Below are positions 16,030 through 26,325 of a DNA stretch of 64,000 nt, one piece after another. The DNA is from Pigmentiphaga sp. NML080357 (GTDB lineage Bacteria; Pseudomonadota; Gammaproteobacteria; Burkholderiales; Burkholderiaceae_B). How positions within the stretch are numbered: the stretch's first letter is position 1; each line of letters begins with the position of its first letter. The stretch is taken from contig NZ_NINW01000058.1 of assembly GCF_002188465.1 (NCBI RefSeq), forward strand, positions 1 through 64,000, read 5' to 3'. The position numbers were made by a program, and so were the translations under genes. The notes under the pieces are model-generated. The model ran no database searches, was not told the DNA's origin, and saw only the letters and a program-made list of their open reading frames with translations.

Positions 16030-17064
16030 TCAGCTCAGCTGTTCCCGCCAGATGTCCAGGCTTTGCTGCGCGGGACGATCCGAAAAGCTGAACAATACGA
16101 CTTCGCTCTCGGCCCGCAACGAATACGGCATCCAGGAGGGACACACGAAAATGTCCTTGGGCCCGAATCTCAAGGTCTTTCCCGCAATCTCGCACACCCC
16201 GCGCCCCTCGCGCACGGCGTAGACCGTCGCATCGGTCGACCGGTACGGCCGGCCCTCGAAACCCGCCGGCAAGTACTGCAGGAACGTGCCCATGGTGGGC
16301 ATGGGCCATCCTCCGGTAGCGGGATTGACGTACTGCATCTTGTGTCCCCAGCAAGGATGTGGTGCGCGCGTGCGGGAGAGTTTTTCCACGGCTTCCCGGC
16401 TTCGATCATAGGGAAACCACCACAAGGGCGACGTTTTCGTGGCCGGCCGGTACTCCACCGGCTTCATGGACACGCCGAACTCGGCCAGATTCACCGTCCC
16501 ATCGGCGCTGGGGTCGGACCGCGGCGCCTCGTCGCCATCTTCGCGAAACTGCGCATCGAACAGCTCGACGATGGGAACGTCCAGGCCGTCGAGCCAGACG
16601 ACGGGCGAATCCGACGGATTGCCATGCTCGTGGAAAGACCAGGAAGGCGTAATGATGAAATCGCCTTCCGACATCGAGATCCGCCGCCCGTCCACGGCGG
16701 TATAGGCGCCATGCCCGTGCATGATGAACCGCATTGCCGACTGGGAGTGACGGTGCGGCGGAGCGACTTCGCCGGGAAGGATCAGTTGCAACCCGGCGTA
16801 CAGGCTGTGCGTGATCCGGGATTGCCCCCGCAGCCCCGGATTTTCCAGCACCAAGACGCGCCGCTCGGCTTCTTCGGCGCTAATCAGTTCGCCCGAGCGC
16901 TGGAGGAAAGGCCACATGGCGTCCCAGCTCCAGAGATGCGGCACGCACGGCGTGGCCGGCGTCTTCGGCACCAACGCGTGCAAGACCTCCCAGAGCGGCG
17001 TGCAACTGCTGCCATCGATCAATTCGTAGAAAGCCTGGCGCTGGCTCTTGGAAGCTTCATTCAT
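16030..17064 (-). CDS. Gentisate 1,2-dioxygenase
   Basis: A 344-residue bicupin iron enzyme that opens the ring of gentisate between carbons 1 and 2 to give maleylpyruvate. The N-terminal cupin carries the metal motif PPHRHSQSAMRF, followed by GHGAYTAVDG and the second-half histidine in PSWSFHEHGN; the second cupin (about 240-340) has the conserved but metal-free fold. The ATG at 17064 overlaps the hydroxylase stop codon (ATGA), which indicates coupled translation and rules against the longer frame. It is the last gene of the three-gene operon. Salicylate 1,2-dioxygenase and 1-hydroxy-2-naphthoate dioxygenase are relatives, but the neighbouring hydroxylase favours gentisate. Confidence 0.92.
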   Translation of the reverse strand: MNEASKSQRQAFYELIDGSSCTPLWEVLHALVPKTPATPCVPHLWSWDAMWPFLQRSGELISAEEAERRVLVLENPGLRGQSRITHSLYAGLQLILPGEVAPPHRHSQSAMRFIMHGHGAYTAVDGRRISMSEGDFIITPSWSFHEHGNPSDSPVVWLDGLDVPIVELFDAQFREDGDEAPRSDPSADGTVNLAEFGVSMKPVEYRPATKTSPLWWFPYDRSREAVEKLSRTRAPHPCWGHKMQYVNPATGGWPMPTMGTFLQYLPAGFEGRPYRSTDATVYAVREGRGVCEIAGKTLRFGPKDIFVCPSWMPYSLRAESEVVLFSFSDRPAQQSLDIWREQLS

Positions 17065-18248
17065 TGCGGGATTTCCTTCCGGTCGTACATCCACGCCATG
17101 CTGTCGGCGGTCTGTTCAATCGTTCGCGACTTCAGGAATGCGTTGCGCAGGTCCCGCGTTGCCCCGGCCGCGTGATAAGCATGGCCATACAGGCGGGCCG
17201 TCAACTGCACGCGGGTCGTGCGCAAATAACGCGCCTGCTGGTATTCGAGGAAAGCCCGCGGCAAGTCGTCCGGCTGCGCTGCCACCCGCTTGGCGAGGCA
17301 CACGGCGTCTTCCATCGCCATACATGCGCCCTGGGCCAAGTACTGCAGCATGGGATGCGCAGCATCGCCCAACAAAGTGGTGCGTCCTTGACTCCAATGG
17401 TTGACCGGCTCCCGGTCGCACAACACCCACATGCGCCACGACTCGATCTTGGCGAGCATGTTCAGGACGTGGGGATGCGCCCCCTGGAACCTCAAGTGCA
17501 GCTCTTCGGGATCGCCATAGGTATCCCACCCGTCTTCATAACGATCGCTATGGAAGACCGCCACCAAGTTGAACAGCTTGCCGCCGCGCAGCGGGTAATG
17601 CACCAAGTGGTACTTGGGCCCCATCCACAAGACCATGGCGTTCAGCCGGTTCTCGAGAGGCACGTCCTCAGTGCGGAGCACGGCGCGGTAGGCGATGTGG
17701 CCGGACACCCGGGGCTTGCCGTCTCCCACGATGGATTCTCGGACGGTCGACCAGAGCCCGTCGGCGCCGATCAAGCCGTCGCCCTCGTACGCCTCGCCGC
17801 TGGCCGTCGTCACGCGCACCGACCCACGGTTGTCCCCGAAGCCGACGATTTGCGTCGCGGCATGCAGGTGGACCCGGCCCGTCTCCCGGCAGGCGTCCAA
17901 CAGGACGCGGTGCAGGTCCGCACGGTGAATCAGTCCGTACGGCTTGCCGAACCGCCGCGGGAAAAGCTCGCTCACTGGCAGGTGCACCACCCGCTCACCG
18001 GAAACGGCATCCATTGCGATGATGTCGTCGGGGAAGGCCGCAAGCTCATTGACTGCTTCGGTCACACCCAGCTCATCGAAGGTGTAAAACGCGTTCGGCC
18101 CCAGCTGTATGCCTGCGCCGATTTCCTTGAACTCGGCAGCCTGCTCGAATACGTGCACCTCGCGGCCCCGCTGAGAGAGCGCCAACGCCGACGCCAAACC
18201 GCCAATACCGCCGCCCACCACCAACAACGGCTGTCTGCTATTGCTCAT
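17061..18248 (-). CDS. FAD-dependent 3-hydroxybenzoate 6-hydroxylase
   Basis: A 395-residue class A flavoprotein monooxygenase. It has the dinucleotide motif GGGIGGLASALALSQRG near the N terminus, the DG motif GADGLWSTVRESIVG in the middle, and the second FAD motif LLGDAAHPMLQYLAQGACMA. Family and neighbourhood indicate NADH-dependent hydroxylation of 3-hydroxybenzoate to gentisate; salicylate hydroxylase is the main alternative. The start at 18248 follows GGAGGAGAC. It lies between the FAH hydrolase (15-base gap) and gentisate dioxygenase (4-base overlap), one operon under the divergent LysR. Confidence 0.88.
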   Translation of the reverse strand: MSNSRQPLLVVGGGIGGLASALALSQRGREVHVFEQAAEFKEIGAGIQLGPNAFYTFDELGVTEAVNELAAFPDDIIAMDAVSGERVVHLPVSELFPRRFGKPYGLIHRADLHRVLLDACRETGRVHLHAATQIVGFGDNRGSVRVTTASGEAYEGDGLIGADGLWSTVRESIVGDGKPRVSGHIAYRAVLRTEDVPLENRLNAMVLWMGPKYHLVHYPLRGGKLFNLVAVFHSDRYEDGWDTYGDPEELHLRFQGAHPHVLNMLAKIESWRMWVLCDREPVNHWSQGRTTLLGDAAHPMLQYLAQGACMAMEDAVCLAKRVAAQPDDLPRAFLEYQQARYLRTTRVQLTARLYGHAYHAAGATRDLRNAFLKSRTIEQTADSMAWMYDRKEIPQ

Positions 18249-18263
18249 GTCTCCTCCCTCCAC

Positions 18264-19121
18264 TTATGCCGCACGGACCTGCACCCGCATGCCGCCCAGG
18301 CCGTCGACCGACACGTCGATGACGTCGCCCGGGTGCACCGGCCCGACACCCTCAGGCGTACCCGTGTAGATCAAGTCTCCGGGATGCAACGTATAGAACG
18401 ACGATGCCATCTCGATCAATTCCGGTATGCCCAACACCAGGTCGCGGGTGTTGGCCTGCTGGCGAAGCTCGCCGTTCACCGTGAGGCGGAACCCCAGCTC
18501 GCCGGGCGAAGACACCGCGTCCGCAGTCGTCAGCCACGGCCCCAGCACGGAATAGGTATCGATGGACTTGCGGAAGCTGCGCTCCTCCGGCCCACGCGTG
18601 GTCATGTCGAGCCCGACGCAATAGCCAGCGACGTACTCGTACGCGCGAGCGGCCGGAATGTCCCGCCCTTTCTTTCCGATCACCACGACCACTTCGGCCT
18701 CGTGATCGTTACGGCGGTTCAGGTGCTTGAGCGCGACCCCCTCAGACTGGCCGACCAGGGAGCTCGTCGCCTTTAAGAACACGCCCACCCGCTGGATTTC
18801 GCCCACCTGGTTGCGGTGGTGGATCTCCGCATCCTCCCGGGCTTCGGCCAGGTGCTTCAGATAATTGACCGGCGCCGCAATGATTTTCCCTGGGCTTGCG
18901 ACCGGCGCCAGCAAAGAGACCTCCTCCAGCGCGAGCGTCTTCGCGGCCGGCAACAGCTCCGTCGCCCTCGCCACAACCTCCTTCAAGTTCGCAATCAGCG
19001 GGTCAAAACACGGAAGCGGGTAGCGATATGCCGGAAGTACGTCCAAAGCTTCGGTCACGTCCTTGACCTGACCGCCTTGGACGATTCCCAGTCGGCCTTC
19101 GTTGAAACGGCACAATTGCAT
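18264..19121 (-). CDS. Fumarylacetoacetate hydrolase-family enzyme (fumaryl- or maleylpyruvate hydrolase)
   Basis: A 285-residue FAH-fold hydrolase. Metal-binding and catalytic features are visible: KIIAAPVNYLKHLAE, FLKATSSLVG, HEAEVVVVIGKKG, and the C-terminal LIYTGTPEGVGPVHPGD. It should split the ring-cleavage product into pyruvate and a four-carbon diacid. The start at 19121 has GGGAGA upstream; the longer frame to 19181 does not. It is the first gene of the gentisate operon. Since no maleylpyruvate isomerase is present, it may act directly on maleylpyruvate and give maleate, or an isomerase elsewhere may supply fumarylpyruvate. Confidence 0.88.
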   Translation of the reverse strand: MQLCRFNEGRLGIVQGGQVKDVTEALDVLPAYRYPLPCFDPLIANLKEVVARATELLPAAKTLALEEVSLLAPVASPGKIIAAPVNYLKHLAEAREDAEIHHRNQVGEIQRVGVFLKATSSLVGQSEGVALKHLNRRNDHEAEVVVVIGKKGRDIPAARAYEYVAGYCVGLDMTTRGPEERSFRKSIDTYSVLGPWLTTADAVSSPGELGFRLTVNGELRQQANTRDLVLGIPELIEMASSFYTLHPGDLIYTGTPEGVGPVHPGDVIDVSVDGLGGMRVQVRAA

Positions 19122-19226
19122 CGATGTCTCCCAGAGTGCGTGAAGTACGGGCACTTTAGGGTTGGCATGATATTGCGTCAATTATCAGTGCCATATATAG
19201 TCCATTAATAAATACAAATATTGGCC

Positions 19227-20120
19227 ATGAGCAAACTAGACCTAAAAGACTTGGCGCTCCTGGACGAACTCGCGAAGACCGGGGCCGTATCCGCCACCGC
19301 CGTCGCACTAGGCCTGAGCCAACCCTCCGTCAGCATCCGCCTGGGGAGGCTGCGCCAGCACTTCCGCGACCCGCTGTTCGTGCGCACGTCCAACGGCATG
19401 CAACCCACGCCGCGCGCCGCCGCACTGGTTCCTGCCGTCCAGGCAGCACTCGCGTTATTCAACGGGACTGCAGGCCAAGAGCCGGAGTTCGACCCGGCCA
19501 CGTCCGACCGGACGTTCAGGATCTGCATGACCAATACCGGTCAAATGGTGGTGCTGCCGAAATTGCTCAACCGCCTCAGCCAGGTTGCCCCCAACATTCG
19601 CATCGAAGTCAGGGACCTGGACGACGACACCCCGCGGAAACTCGAAACAGGCGAAGCGTCGCTGGCCATGGGCTTTACGCTCAACATGCAGGCAGGCTTC
19701 CACCAGCAGAAACTGTTCAGCGAGCATTACGTTTGCCTGATGCGCAGCGGACATCCGCGCATCCGGAACAAACTCACGCGCGAACAATTCGTCAACGAAA
19801 AGCACGTGGCCGTCATAACATCCGGCACCGCGCATTGGATGCTGGACAAAGCCATTGAGGAAGCCGGCGTCACCCGCCAGATTGCGCTATGGGTCCCTTC
19901 CTTCCTGGGCCTGGAAGAGATCATTGCCAAGACCGACTTCATCGCCCTCGCCCCCGTCCACCTTGCCCAGATCATCGCCGCGCACGGCACGATCAAGTTC
20001 CTGGAAGTGCCCATTGCTTTGCCCTCCTACCTCGTGCGCCAATACTGGCACGACCGCTATCACCGGGATGCCGGGTGCCGCTGGCTGCGGTCGGTAGTGG
20101 TGGATCTGTTCAGGAATTGA
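19227..20120 (+). CDS. LysR-type regulator of the gentisate operon
   Basis: A 297-residue LysR regulator of the NodD/NagR/DntR branch: short N-terminal sequence LDLKDLALLDELAKTG, helix-turn-helix at about residues 15-60 (VALGLSQPSVSIRLGRLRQHFRDPLFVR), then the co-inducer domain. Relatives respond to salicylate, other hydroxybenzoates or nitroaromatics. The start is the ATG at 19227. Divergence from the FAH gene across a 105-base AT-rich gap is the classic arrangement for activating that operon and repressing itself. The ligand is inferred to be 3-hydroxybenzoate or gentisate. Confidence 0.92.
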   Translation: MSKLDLKDLALLDELAKTGAVSATAVALGLSQPSVSIRLGRLRQHFRDPLFVRTSNGMQPTPRAAALVPAVQAALALFNGTAGQEPEFDPATSDRTFRICMTNTGQMVVLPKLLNRLSQVAPNIRIEVRDLDDDTPRKLETGEASLAMGFTLNMQAGFHQQKLFSEHYVCLMRSGHPRIRNKLTREQFVNEKHVAVITSGTAHWMLDKAIEEAGVTRQIALWVPSFLGLEEIIAKTDFIALAPVHLAQIIAAHGTIKFLEVPIALPSYLVRQYWHDRYHRDAGCRWLRSVVVDLFRN

Positions 20121-20236
20121 TGGCGCGAGTCCGGCCGTCGATGTGACCGCCTGGAGACAGCCTCCCTCGCGCTTGCCCAACCGTGCCGCGATCCAGTAGC
20201 CTGTCCATGGCACTCCCGCCAACCCCAGGAGCGAAG

Positions 20237-20695
20237 ATGGACACGGACAACATCTACGAAGCCCTTCGTGTCAGCCATGACATCCAACGCAAGCTTTGCC
20301 GACGCTTGCTCCGTGCATCACCGCAAGGCGGGAAGCGACAGGAAATCTACGCCGAACTCAAGATCGAACTCGCCGCCCATGCGGCTGCCGAAGAGCGCTA
20401 TTTGTACGCTCCGATCTTGATGGATGACATGGGGCTCAACTCATCGCGCCATGCATTGGCCGAGCACCACGAAATCGATGAGCTCGTCGAAAAACTAGGC
20501 AAGGCGGAAGCAACCGGCGGAGAGTGGCTCGCCGCCGCCAAGAAATTGTCCGAAGAGGTTCATCATCACCTGAAGGAGGAAGAAAGAAAGTTTTTCCAAG
20601 TCTCGGGGAAGATCCTGACCGAAACCCAAAAATCCCGCCTCGCCCGACAGTACAACAAGGATTATGAACGGATGAAGGTCGTGCTGAGGGGGTGA
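20237..20695 (+). CDS. Hemerythrin HHE-domain protein
   Basis: A 152-residue all-helical protein of the hemerythrin-like HHE family, predicted to bind two iron atoms. Histidine and glutamate ligands sit in the expected order: SHD near residue 11, ELAAHAAAEE, LAEHHEID, and EEVHHHLKEEERKFF. The start follows AGGAG. Such proteins bind oxygen or nitric oxide or handle iron. It follows the LysR gene by 116 bases but may belong with the two unknown genes after it, before tRNA-Ser. Confidence 0.85.
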   Translation: MDTDNIYEALRVSHDIQRKLCRRLLRASPQGGKRQEIYAELKIELAAHAAAEERYLYAPILMDDMGLNSSRHALAEHHEIDELVEKLGKAEATGGEWLAAAKKLSEEVHHHLKEEERKFFQVSGKILTETQKSRLARQYNKDYERMKVVLRG

Positions 20696-20731
20696 GCCTT
20701 GGCTGGCCTCAACGCCATACCTTAGAAATCC

Positions 20732-21244
20732 ATGGAAAACACAATGGTTCGAAAATCGTCGAGGCGGGGCGCTGCGCGCCTATGCCGAGACGCCATCTGT
20801 GCGGTGTTGCTTGCAGGTTCTAATCTCTCCAGTGCAGCCTCCACCGACTCCGCGCCTGTTTACGACCCGGAGTACCAGCAGGTCATCCTCAAGCACCAGG
20901 CCAAGAAATTCTCCGACCAACAGCTGCGCGATTTATGGGCAAAGGCAGGAGCGGAACGGGAAGCCTTGTTGAAGGAATCCCAGAGGGAGCACGACGAGTA
21001 TTGGGCAACGCGAAAGAAAACCCTCAGCCTCTGCAAAGACGTCGCCTTCGAGACCAAAAACCCAGGGACGTGCAAACGCGCGACCATCACCCCGATCGGA
21101 ATCAGCCTAGGCCCCACCGCTCCTCCTCAGCAACTCCTGTATGAGCGCTATGTCATGGGTGAATGCGGACGGGTGGGCATCGCGAGAGCAAAAGAGCTAG
21201 GCTGCTTTCCGGCCGGGTATGAGCCCAGGATAGTTAAACCGTAA
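20732..21244 (+). CDS. Hypothetical exported protein
   Basis: A 170-residue protein, or 166 if the second ATG at 20744 is used. It begins with basic residues and a hydrophobic stretch (AICAVLLAGSNLSSAAS), consistent with a signal peptide. The mature part is rich in charged residues with a likely helix at about 60-95 and holds four cysteines (in LCKDV, GTCKR, GECGR and GCFP), which could form disulfides in the periplasm. I do not recognise the family. The ribosome site is weak. Confidence 0.55.
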   Translation: MENTMVRKSSRRGAARLCRDAICAVLLAGSNLSSAASTDSAPVYDPEYQQVILKHQAKKFSDQQLRDLWAKAGAEREALLKESQREHDEYWATRKKTLSLCKDVAFETKNPGTCKRATITPIGISLGPTAPPQQLLYERYVMGECGRVGIARAKELGCFPAGYEPRIVKP

Positions 21245-21386
21245 CCATCATCCACCTGACCCCTTCCCCTAGGTTGTTGGGGTTTCGCCACCGCCACAAT
21301 CACCGGAACGGTACGACTGCTCATTCAGGCCACAAGCGCCGCGCAGGTCGTGCCGACCGATGGAGTGTGCGCCACTCGCCCTACGT

Positions 21387-21998
21387 TTACCTCGAACCGC
21401 CTCGGTAGGTCGCTACTTGCGCGTGGATTTTCTGCACATCCTCGCCCGCCTTGTCGCGTGCCTTTTTCATGCCATCGAGGGCGCCCCCGAGCACAAGACC
21501 TTCTCGTTCGTCGCCCTCGTTCAGTTGAGAAATCGCCTCTAAGAACTGAAGCGACTGTTGCAACCTATGAAGAAAATTCAACGCCGGACGGGCAATCACT
21601 GCATACGGAAGCTCATGAAAAGGAATGCGCATCATCGTTTCTTCTGCAACACGCATGGGCCGCACCCTGAGATGAGCTTCATGAATGCGATTAGCTAGCG
21701 ACTCCTCGCCCTCTATTGCGTCGACCGCCTTGCAAATAGCTCCATGGAAAACATCAATCATTTCCCCTGCGGCGCGAAGTTGCATCACGCGTTCTTCAGC
21801 GGCCTGCTTCCGTCGCGCTTCAGTTTGCTGACGAGCTATTCTTCCGGCCCAATATATTGCAGCAATGGAGCCAACGGCCTGAATCCAGGCAGCCGCGGTG
21901 TTTGCCGCTTCCCTATGCCACCCAAACACAGCCGACCAAACGGCGACCAGCGCCGCTCCCCCGACGACATAGGCCATGCCGATAATGAAACGATCCAT
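21387..21998 (-). CDS. Hypothetical membrane-anchored coiled-coil protein
   Basis: A 203-residue protein read from the ATG at 21998, preceded by GGGGGTGG; an in-frame ATG at 22028 is an alternative. Two hydrophobic segments near the N terminus (about residues 2-24 and 33-50) are followed by a long charged helical region (ARQQTEARRKQAAEERVMQL onward) likely to be cytosolic. No named family recognised. It lies in the stretch between LysR and tRNA-Ser and points against its neighbours, as cargo genes of integrated elements often do. Confidence 0.6.
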   Translation of the reverse strand: MDRFIIGMAYVVGGAALVAVWSAVFGWHREAANTAAAWIQAVGSIAAIYWAGRIARQQTEARRKQAAEERVMQLRAAGEMIDVFHGAICKAVDAIEGEESLANRIHEAHLRVRPMRVAEETMMRIPFHELPYAVIARPALNFLHRLQQSLQFLEAISQLNEGDEREGLVLGGALDGMKKARDKAGEDVQKIHAQVATYRGGSR

Positions 21999-22089
21999 AC
22001 GCCACCCCCGGCGGGGATCGTATTTCATGGTCGGTGCCCTGTCATGAGGGAACACCCCATCCTGCTCAGCGCCGGATGGGCTGAGCGAT

Positions 22090-22356
22090 CCTCGACGGCA
22101 GGCGGGGGGCGAGGACTTCAGGGTGCACGGCCGGCGCCACACGCGGGCGAGCTGGCGCGTGGATGCTGGAACTCCCCCTGGTGAGGCTGAAGGAAGCGGA
22201 GGGTGGGAGACGATAGAGATGGTGCGGAAGTATGCCCATCTCGCGAGAGAGTTACCTGGCCACGCACGCAAACGTGGTCACGTCTCGTCCACGGCAGGCC
22301 AGATCAATGGCAGTGGAAACAAAAACGCCGCCTGGCCGGGCGGCGTAATTGCCTGA
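22090..22356 (+). pseudogene. C-terminal remnant of a phage-type tyrosine recombinase (integrase)
   Basis: The frame encodes EDFRVHGRRHTRASW, a worn version of the box II pattern (F-x-x-H-D-L-R-H-T-x-A-S-W), then AGTP and GGWETIEMVRKYAHLA, the stretch with the catalytic tyrosine typical of tyrosine integrases. The first leucine and aspartate of box II are changed (HGRR). No start codon or N-terminal domain is present upstream; about three quarters of the gene is missing. It ends 16 bases from tRNA-Ser and reads toward it, as integrase genes usually do at their attachment tRNA. It is best read as the scar of an integrated element. Confidence 0.75.
22321..22346 (-). terminator. Rho-independent terminator after tRNA-Ser
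   Basis: On the minus strand an 8-base stem, ACGCCGCC pairing with GGCGGCGT (22346-22339 and 22332-22325), with a 6-base loop is followed by a run of T (22325-22321). It lies 26 bases past the tRNA 3' end and overlaps the end of the integrase remnant. Confidence 0.8.
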
Positions 22357-22370
22357 TTTTTTTAGTAAAA

Positions 22371-22462
<92 letters not shown>

Positions 22463-22551
22463 GTGCACCTTAGGGCGCTTGCCTGGGTCGTGGCGAACCA
22501 GACAACAGCCCTAAACTATAGCACGAAACAGGGTGGTTTGTCTCCGCAAGG

Positions 22552-22728
22552 CTAATCCGTGATCTTTTTGTATACCGTCAGCCCCAAGACCAGGAAGATC
22601 ACGAAAAGGATGAGGAACAAGAAGAACAGGAACTTGGCGATGGCGGCCGCGCCCGCGGCGATGCCGGTGAATCCGAACAGCGCCGCAATGATCGAAATGA
22701 CGAAAAATATCAATGCCCACTTCAGCAT
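22552..22728 (-). CDS. DUF1328 small membrane protein
   Basis: A 58-residue protein with two hydrophobic helices separated by a glycine/alanine turn ([17 protein letters not shown]), matching the DUF1328 (YtjA-like) family, inner-membrane proteins of unknown role. The ATG at 22728 follows GGAGGAG. It lies 71 bases past the serS stop codon on the same strand and upstream of tRNA-Ser. Confidence 0.85.
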   Translation of the reverse strand: MLKWALIFFVISIIAALFGFTGIAAGAAAIAKFLFFLFLILFVIFLVLGLTVYKKITD

Positions 22729-22799
22729 GGCTAGCTCCTCCCGGGGGTGAACATGCATCTACCCTAGCCTAGGCGTTAGCGGGCCGCGCGCCGCGATTG

Positions 22800-24197
<1,398 letters not shown>

Positions 24198-24277
24198 TTA
24201 GCCTCCCCGGAAACGCTCAGCCCATGGACGCCAAGGCCGCAGGCTGGGACCCAGTGCCGGAGCCCTTTCCGAACGCG

Positions 24278-25600
24278 TCAACCCTTCTTCGCTTCCTTGT
24301 CCAGTTCGCGCAGGAAAGCGAGCTTCTGGGCGATCTTGGCTTCCAGCCCGCGGTCGGTCGGTTGATAGAACGTGGCCCGCACGCCCTCGGGGAAGTAGTC
24401 GACGCCCGCCGCATAGGCATGTGGCTCGTCGTGCGGATAGCGGTACTGCTTGCCGTGGCCCAATTGCTTGAGCAGTTTGGTGGGCGCGTTGCGCAGGTGG
24501 ATGGGAACCGGCGCGGTACCGTGCTCGGCCACGAAACGCCGCGCTGCGTTGTAGGCGGTATAGACCGCGTTGGATTTCGCCGCGCATGCCAGGTAGACGA
24601 CGGCCTGCGCGAGCGCCAGTTCGCCTTCAGGCGACCCTAGGCGCTCATAGACTTCGGCCCCTGCCCTGGCGATGTCCAGCGCACGCGGATCGGCCAAGCC
24701 CACGTCTTCGACGGCCATGCGGATGATGCGGCGGGCGAGGTAGCGGGGATCCGCGCCCCCGTCGAGCATGCGGCAGAACCAGTACAGCGCTGCATCGGGG
24801 TCCGAACCGCGCACGGATTTGTGCAAGGCGCTGATCTGGTCGTAGAACGCGTCGCCGCCTTTGTCGAAGCGGCGCAGGTTTTGCGAAAGCGCCGTCTCCA
24901 GCCATTCCGTGTCGACCTTGGTGCGTCCTGCCCCACGCGCCGACTCTGCCACCACTTCGACGGCATTGATGGCGCGGCGCGCATCGCCGTCGGCCCACGC
25001 CGCCAGCTGCTGCTGCGACGCTTCGTCGAACTCGACGTCGCCCAGCATGGCGATGGCTTTGGCGATCAGCAGCCTAAGCTCGTCGGCACTGAGCGACTGC
25101 AGCACGTAGACCCGCGCCCGCGACAGCAGGGCCGAATTGACCTCGAACGAGGGATTCTCCGTCGTCGCACCGATGAAGGTGAAAAGCCCGCTCTCCACGT
25201 ATGGCAGGAAAGCGTCCTGCTGGGCCTTGTTGAAGCGGTGGACCTCGTCGACGAACAGGATGGTGCGGCGCCCCTTCTGCTGGGCCGCCTGCGCCGCGAC
25301 GACCGCATCGCGGATGTCTTTGACACCGCCCAGGACCGCGGATATGGCGATGAACTGGGCATCGAAGGCATGGGCCATCAAGCGCGCGAGCGTGGTCTTG
25401 CCCACGCCCGGCGGCCCCCAAAATATCATCGAATGCGGCCGCCCCGACTGGAAAGCCACGCGCAGCGGCTTGCCAGGCCCCAGAAGATGGCTCTGCCCGA
25501 CCACCTCGTCCAGGGAACGCGGCCGCAAGCGCTCGGCCAACGGCGCGGATGCGCCGGGGGCCGATGCGGAAGAAGCGTCGTCTGGAAAAAGATCGGACAT
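24278..25600 (-). CDS. rarA: Replication-associated recombination protein A (AAA+ ATPase)
   Basis: A 440-residue AAA+ clamp-loader-like ATPase (RarA/MgsA) acting at stalled replication forks. Walker A is GPPGVGKTT near residue 64, Walker B is LFVDEVHRF, and the sensor-1 region is GATTENPSFEVN. The C-terminal tetramerisation part includes RLAEHGTAPVPIHLRNAPT-like sequence and YRYPHDEPHA. It lies 12 bases after lolA, within the ftsK-lolA-rarA unit. Confidence 0.96.
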   Translation of the reverse strand: MSDLFPDDASSASAPGASAPLAERLRPRSLDEVVGQSHLLGPGKPLRVAFQSGRPHSMIFWGPPGVGKTTLARLMAHAFDAQFIAISAVLGGVKDIRDAVVAAQAAQQKGRRTILFVDEVHRFNKAQQDAFLPYVESGLFTFIGATTENPSFEVNSALLSRARVYVLQSLSADELRLLIAKAIAMLGDVEFDEASQQQLAAWADGDARRAINAVEVVAESARGAGRTKVDTEWLETALSQNLRRFDKGGDAFYDQISALHKSVRGSDPDAALYWFCRMLDGGADPRYLARRIIRMAVEDVGLADPRALDIARAGAEVYERLGSPEGELALAQAVVYLACAAKSNAVYTAYNAARRFVAEHGTAPVPIHLRNAPTKLLKQLGHGKQYRYPHDEPHAYAAGVDYFPEGVRATFYQPTDRGLEAKIAQKLAFLRELDKEAKKG

Positions 25601-25612
25601 GCGCCGCTCCGA

Positions 25613-26287
25613 TCAGCGTTGGCCGGCTGGCTGTCCGTCCATGCGCACTACGTCCGCGCCGGGCGGCGGCGTGAAACGGAAGGCGTCTTGCGGCAAGGGA
25701 GGATTGCGCTCAATGCCGCTGAAGGTGATGGCCGTAGTTTGGCCGAATGCGTCATGCAGTTCCAGCCGCACGGGCAGGCCGCCCTGGAAGGCGATGTCCA
25801 TGCGCGAGAAGCCGGCGTCCGGACTTTTCGGGGTGGCGCGCAACCATTGCAGTCCATCGCGCTCGGGCTGCTCGACGAGCTCGAAGGATTGCTCGAGCGA
25901 GCCCGAGCCGAACAGGATCTGCGCGGGCGATGACCCGATGACCTCGCCAACCGGGCGCACGGTGACCTGGTTCAGGTCCGGATCGTATTGATACAACTGC
26001 TTGCCGTCCGAGACGATTAACTGTTCATAGGGCTTGGCGACTTCCCAGCGGAAGCGCCCGGGGCGCTGGAAGGAAAACACGCCGGACTGCACGGGCGCGG
26101 CCTGACCGGATGCCCCGCGCGTGACTTGGGAAAACTGGCCGCGAGCGGCCTGGGTGTTGCCCGCGAACGCCCGCAGCTGGTCGATGGCCCCCGCGCAGGC
26201 GAGTGTCGGGGCGGCCAGCAGTACAGCCAAGCCCGCCCCCGCGAAGAAACGCGCGAACCGGACGGCGGTATGGGGAAAAGGTGTCAT
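25613..26287 (-). CDS. lolA: Outer-membrane lipoprotein carrier protein
   Basis: A 224-residue periplasmic chaperone that carries lipoproteins from LolCDE to the outer membrane. The ATG at 26287 (GGAGA upstream) opens a signal peptide ending near ACAGA. The mature part has the LolA fold features ARGQFSQV, SGVFSFQRPGRFRWEVAKPYEQLIVSDG and LYQYDPDLNQVTV. It lies 38 bases after ftsK and 12 before rarA. A partner LolB is not in the window. Confidence 0.95.
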   Translation of the reverse strand: MTPFPHTAVRFARFFAGAGLAVLLAAPTLACAGAIDQLRAFAGNTQAARGQFSQVTRGASGQAAPVQSGVFSFQRPGRFRWEVAKPYEQLIVSDGKQLYQYDPDLNQVTVRPVGEVIGSSPAQILFGSGSLEQSFELVEQPERDGLQWLRATPKSPDAGFSRMDIAFQGGLPVRLELHDAFGQTTAITFSGIERNPPLPQDAFRFTPPPGADVVRMDGQPAGQR

Positions 26288-26325
26288 GTAGGATTCTCCG
26301 TAGCGCAGCGCGGCGGGCATGACCG

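Noticed and set aside
22190-22215. Stretch resembling the tRNA-Ser 3' end (GCGGAGGGTGGGA), a possible att repeat
   Set aside because: The match is partial with gaps and lies within the integrase coding remnant, so it is probably chance.
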